DNA of 64,000 nucleotides from assembly GCA_905233135.1 (NCBI GenBank), contig CAJOCQ010000001.1, forward strand, positions 62,001-126,000, read 5' to 3'. The position numbers and the translations under genes are program-made. This document shows positions 63,851 through 64,000 of the stretch, one piece after another. Under the pieces are notes generated by a model. It did no database searches. It saw nothing but the letters and a program-made list of their open reading frames with translations, and had not been told where the DNA came from. The DNA is from an uncultured Selenomonadaceae bacterium. GTDB taxonomy: Bacteria > Bacillota > Negativicutes > Selenomonadales > Selenomonadaceae. Each line of letters opens with the position of its first letter. Within the stretch, counting starts at the first letter, position 1.

Positions 63851-64000
63851 ATGCGTAAAATTTTTCTGTTAATGACGTTGATTTTTACTTTTATGACGGC
63901 TACAGCCTTCGCCGCCGAAAACGAAACTCAACCAAATCAAAATCAACCAATCCAAAATTCATCCTACGAATATACCAGCGAAGTTTACGGCTTTAAAATT
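63851..64000 (+). CDS. Exported protein, 5' part only
   Basis: The window ends 50 codons into this frame. RKIFLLMTLIFTFMTATAFA is a signal peptide with likely cleavage before AENETQ. An Asn/Gln-rich stretch and SSYEYTSEVYGFKI follow. No family can be named from this fragment. ATG with TGGAG upstream, 15 bases after pncC. Confidence 0.65.
   Translation, partial: MRKIFLLMTLIFTFMTATAFAAENETQPNQNQPIQNSSYEYTSEVYGFKI

Overview
The window looks like a piece of chromosome from an anaerobic, flagellated, Gram-negative-type Firmicute, most likely a Negativicute (Selenomonas/Anaerovibrio-like). The gene set is Firmicute (RicT, a YabB/YabC/MetS-type block, Ffh-RpsP-KhpA, AddA, a DUF815 ATPase). An AMIN-domain amidase and a GspL/PilN-like protein suggest a diderm envelope. 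Flagellin, FlgE and an FlgF/FlgG-type rod protein show motility. The DNA is AT-rich, TTG starts are frequent, and many promoters have an extended -10 (TGnTAAAAT or TGnTATAAT). No taxonomic search could be run, so the assignment is inference.

Layout: 0-1.3 kb, end of a polyamine ABC transporter (PotC, PotD). 2-9.2 kb, aldolase, AddA, rod protein, and a CLC protein lacking its gating glutamate. 9.4-15.6 kb, a deaminase-like protein without zinc ligands, then RicT, a tRNA methyltransferase, a degenerate HepT-like protein, RsmI, a ProC-like protein and MetRS. 15.6-25.5 kb, an eroded SGNH gene, solo TrpB, an FtsA-like ATPase, an exported protein, a GspL/PilN-like protein, a CorC/HlyC protein and a TtcA-like enzyme. 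25.5-32.8 kb, HD-GYP protein, two tRNA-Val, phosphatase, HAD hydrolase, FlgE, RpsT, TrpS. 32.9-38.7 kb, AMIN amidase, a polar amino-acid ABC pair without ATPase, and LivH-LivM-LivG without LivF or binding protein. 38.7-53.5 kb, an accessory island. 53.6-64 kb, flagellin, tRNAs Gly/Asp/Cys, ffh-rpsP-khpA, DUF815 ATPase, GH32 enzyme, solute-binding protein, RimO, PncC and the start of an exported protein.

The island is the most unusual part. It holds five YtcJ-like amidohydrolase paralogues (one with a Tat signal), one apparently active carboxylesterase, one membrane-anchored carboxylesterase that has lost its nucleophile, a small membrane protein, and a divergent regulator (XRE helix-turn-helix fused to a receiver domain) followed by a LytS-type kinase. 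Three of its genes carry in-frame stops (TGA, TGA, TAG), and the kinase also has a frameshift, so the island is either decaying or affected by recoding or assembly error.

Two dispersed repeat families run through the window. One is a 170-270 bp element with nested inverted repeats, present five times between genes. The other is a set of degenerate heptanucleotide arrays at seven loci, often arranged as inverted pairs, one of which lies inside the addA reading frame. The five-copy element is the best candidate here for an undescribed genetic element or structured RNA.
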